Positions 6,118 through 6,215 of a stretch of 6,215 nt of DNA are shown piece after piece. Source of the stretch: CAZYCC01 sp964645985 (lineage in GTDB: Bacteria; Bacillota; Clostridia; Oscillospirales; CAG-272); assembly GCA_964645985.1 (NCBI GenBank), contig CAZYCC010000093.1, positions 1 through 6,215 on the forward strand, written 5' to 3'. Each line of letters starts with the position of its first letter. The first letter of the stretch is position 1. The position numbers and the translations under genes are program-made. The notes beneath the pieces were generated by a model. The model did no database searches and was not told the origin of the DNA. It worked only from the letters and a program-made list of their open reading frames with translations.

Positions 6118-6149
6118 AAAAAAGCGCGGCGATGGAGCTGCACTTTTTT
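6118..6149. terminator. A/T-flanked intrinsic terminator, probably bidirectional
   Basis: AAAAAAG (6118-6124) pairs with CTTTTTT (6143-6149). After one C/A mismatch the stem continues with GCGGC (6126-6130) against GCTGC (6137-6141), including one G-U pair, around the loop GATGGA. It lies 44 nt after the desulfurase stop and would end that transcript. The A-tract on the left lets it work for the opposite strand too. Confidence 0.8.
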
Positions 6150-6215
6150 ACTTAGTGTACGCTCAACAACCCATTAATGTCTTAAAAATCATTGATTTTC
6201 CGATATTTGTTTCCC
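6150..6215. other. AT-rich window edge with no gene visible
   Basis: The final 66 nt are markedly AT-rich compared with the rest of the window. They hold an inverted repeat AAAATCA-T-TGATTTT (6185-6199), which could be an operator-like site or part of a promoter region for a gene beyond the edge. No reading frame or -35/-10 pair can be supported. Confidence 0.35.

Overview
The window reads like a piece of a high-GC bacterial chromosome. I infer a Clostridia-like Firmicute (gut Oscillospirales or Christensenellales type). The basis is near-consensus sigma-70/sigma-A promoters, a GGAGG ribosome binding site, intrinsic terminators, a ValRS of the Firmicute type with an extra CxxC pair, and a two-domain lipoprotein. 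This placement is tentative, because no rRNA or other taxonomic marker is present.

All three supported genes lie on the plus strand. (1) A strong promoter (27-55) is followed by a structured leader of about 240 nt and valS (304-3048), a complete valyl-tRNA synthetase. (2) A gap of about 575 nt follows. It holds two GC stem-loops, a very strong bidirectional terminator (3166-3198), an extremely G-rich low-complexity stretch with short repeats, and a hairpin. (3) A second strong promoter (3573-3601) and a good ribosome binding site drive a secreted lipoprotein (3625-4716) built from two tandem PsbP/Mog1-like domains. (4) An intrinsic terminator (4739-4798) precedes a NifS/IscS-type cysteine desulfurase (4866-6074). 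(5) Beyond its stop lie a GC hairpin and an A/T-flanked terminator (6118-6149), and then the composition drops sharply to AT-rich up to the window edge.

The genes do not form an obvious single pathway. ValRS charges tRNA-Val, the cysteine desulfurase supplies sulfur for Fe-S clusters and/or tRNA thiolation, and the lipoprotein's role is unknown. Each transcription unit appears separately terminated, so this looks like ordinary core chromosome rather than a mobile or defence island.

No convincing new system was found. The points most worth a second look are: a charged insert of about 38 residues in ValRS whose DNA shares a 12-bp core with an intergenic hairpin; the repetitive G-rich intergenic region; the long valS leader with alternative pairings and no Shine-Dalgarno sequence; and the terminator plus SD-sequestering hairpin in front of the cysteine desulfurase.
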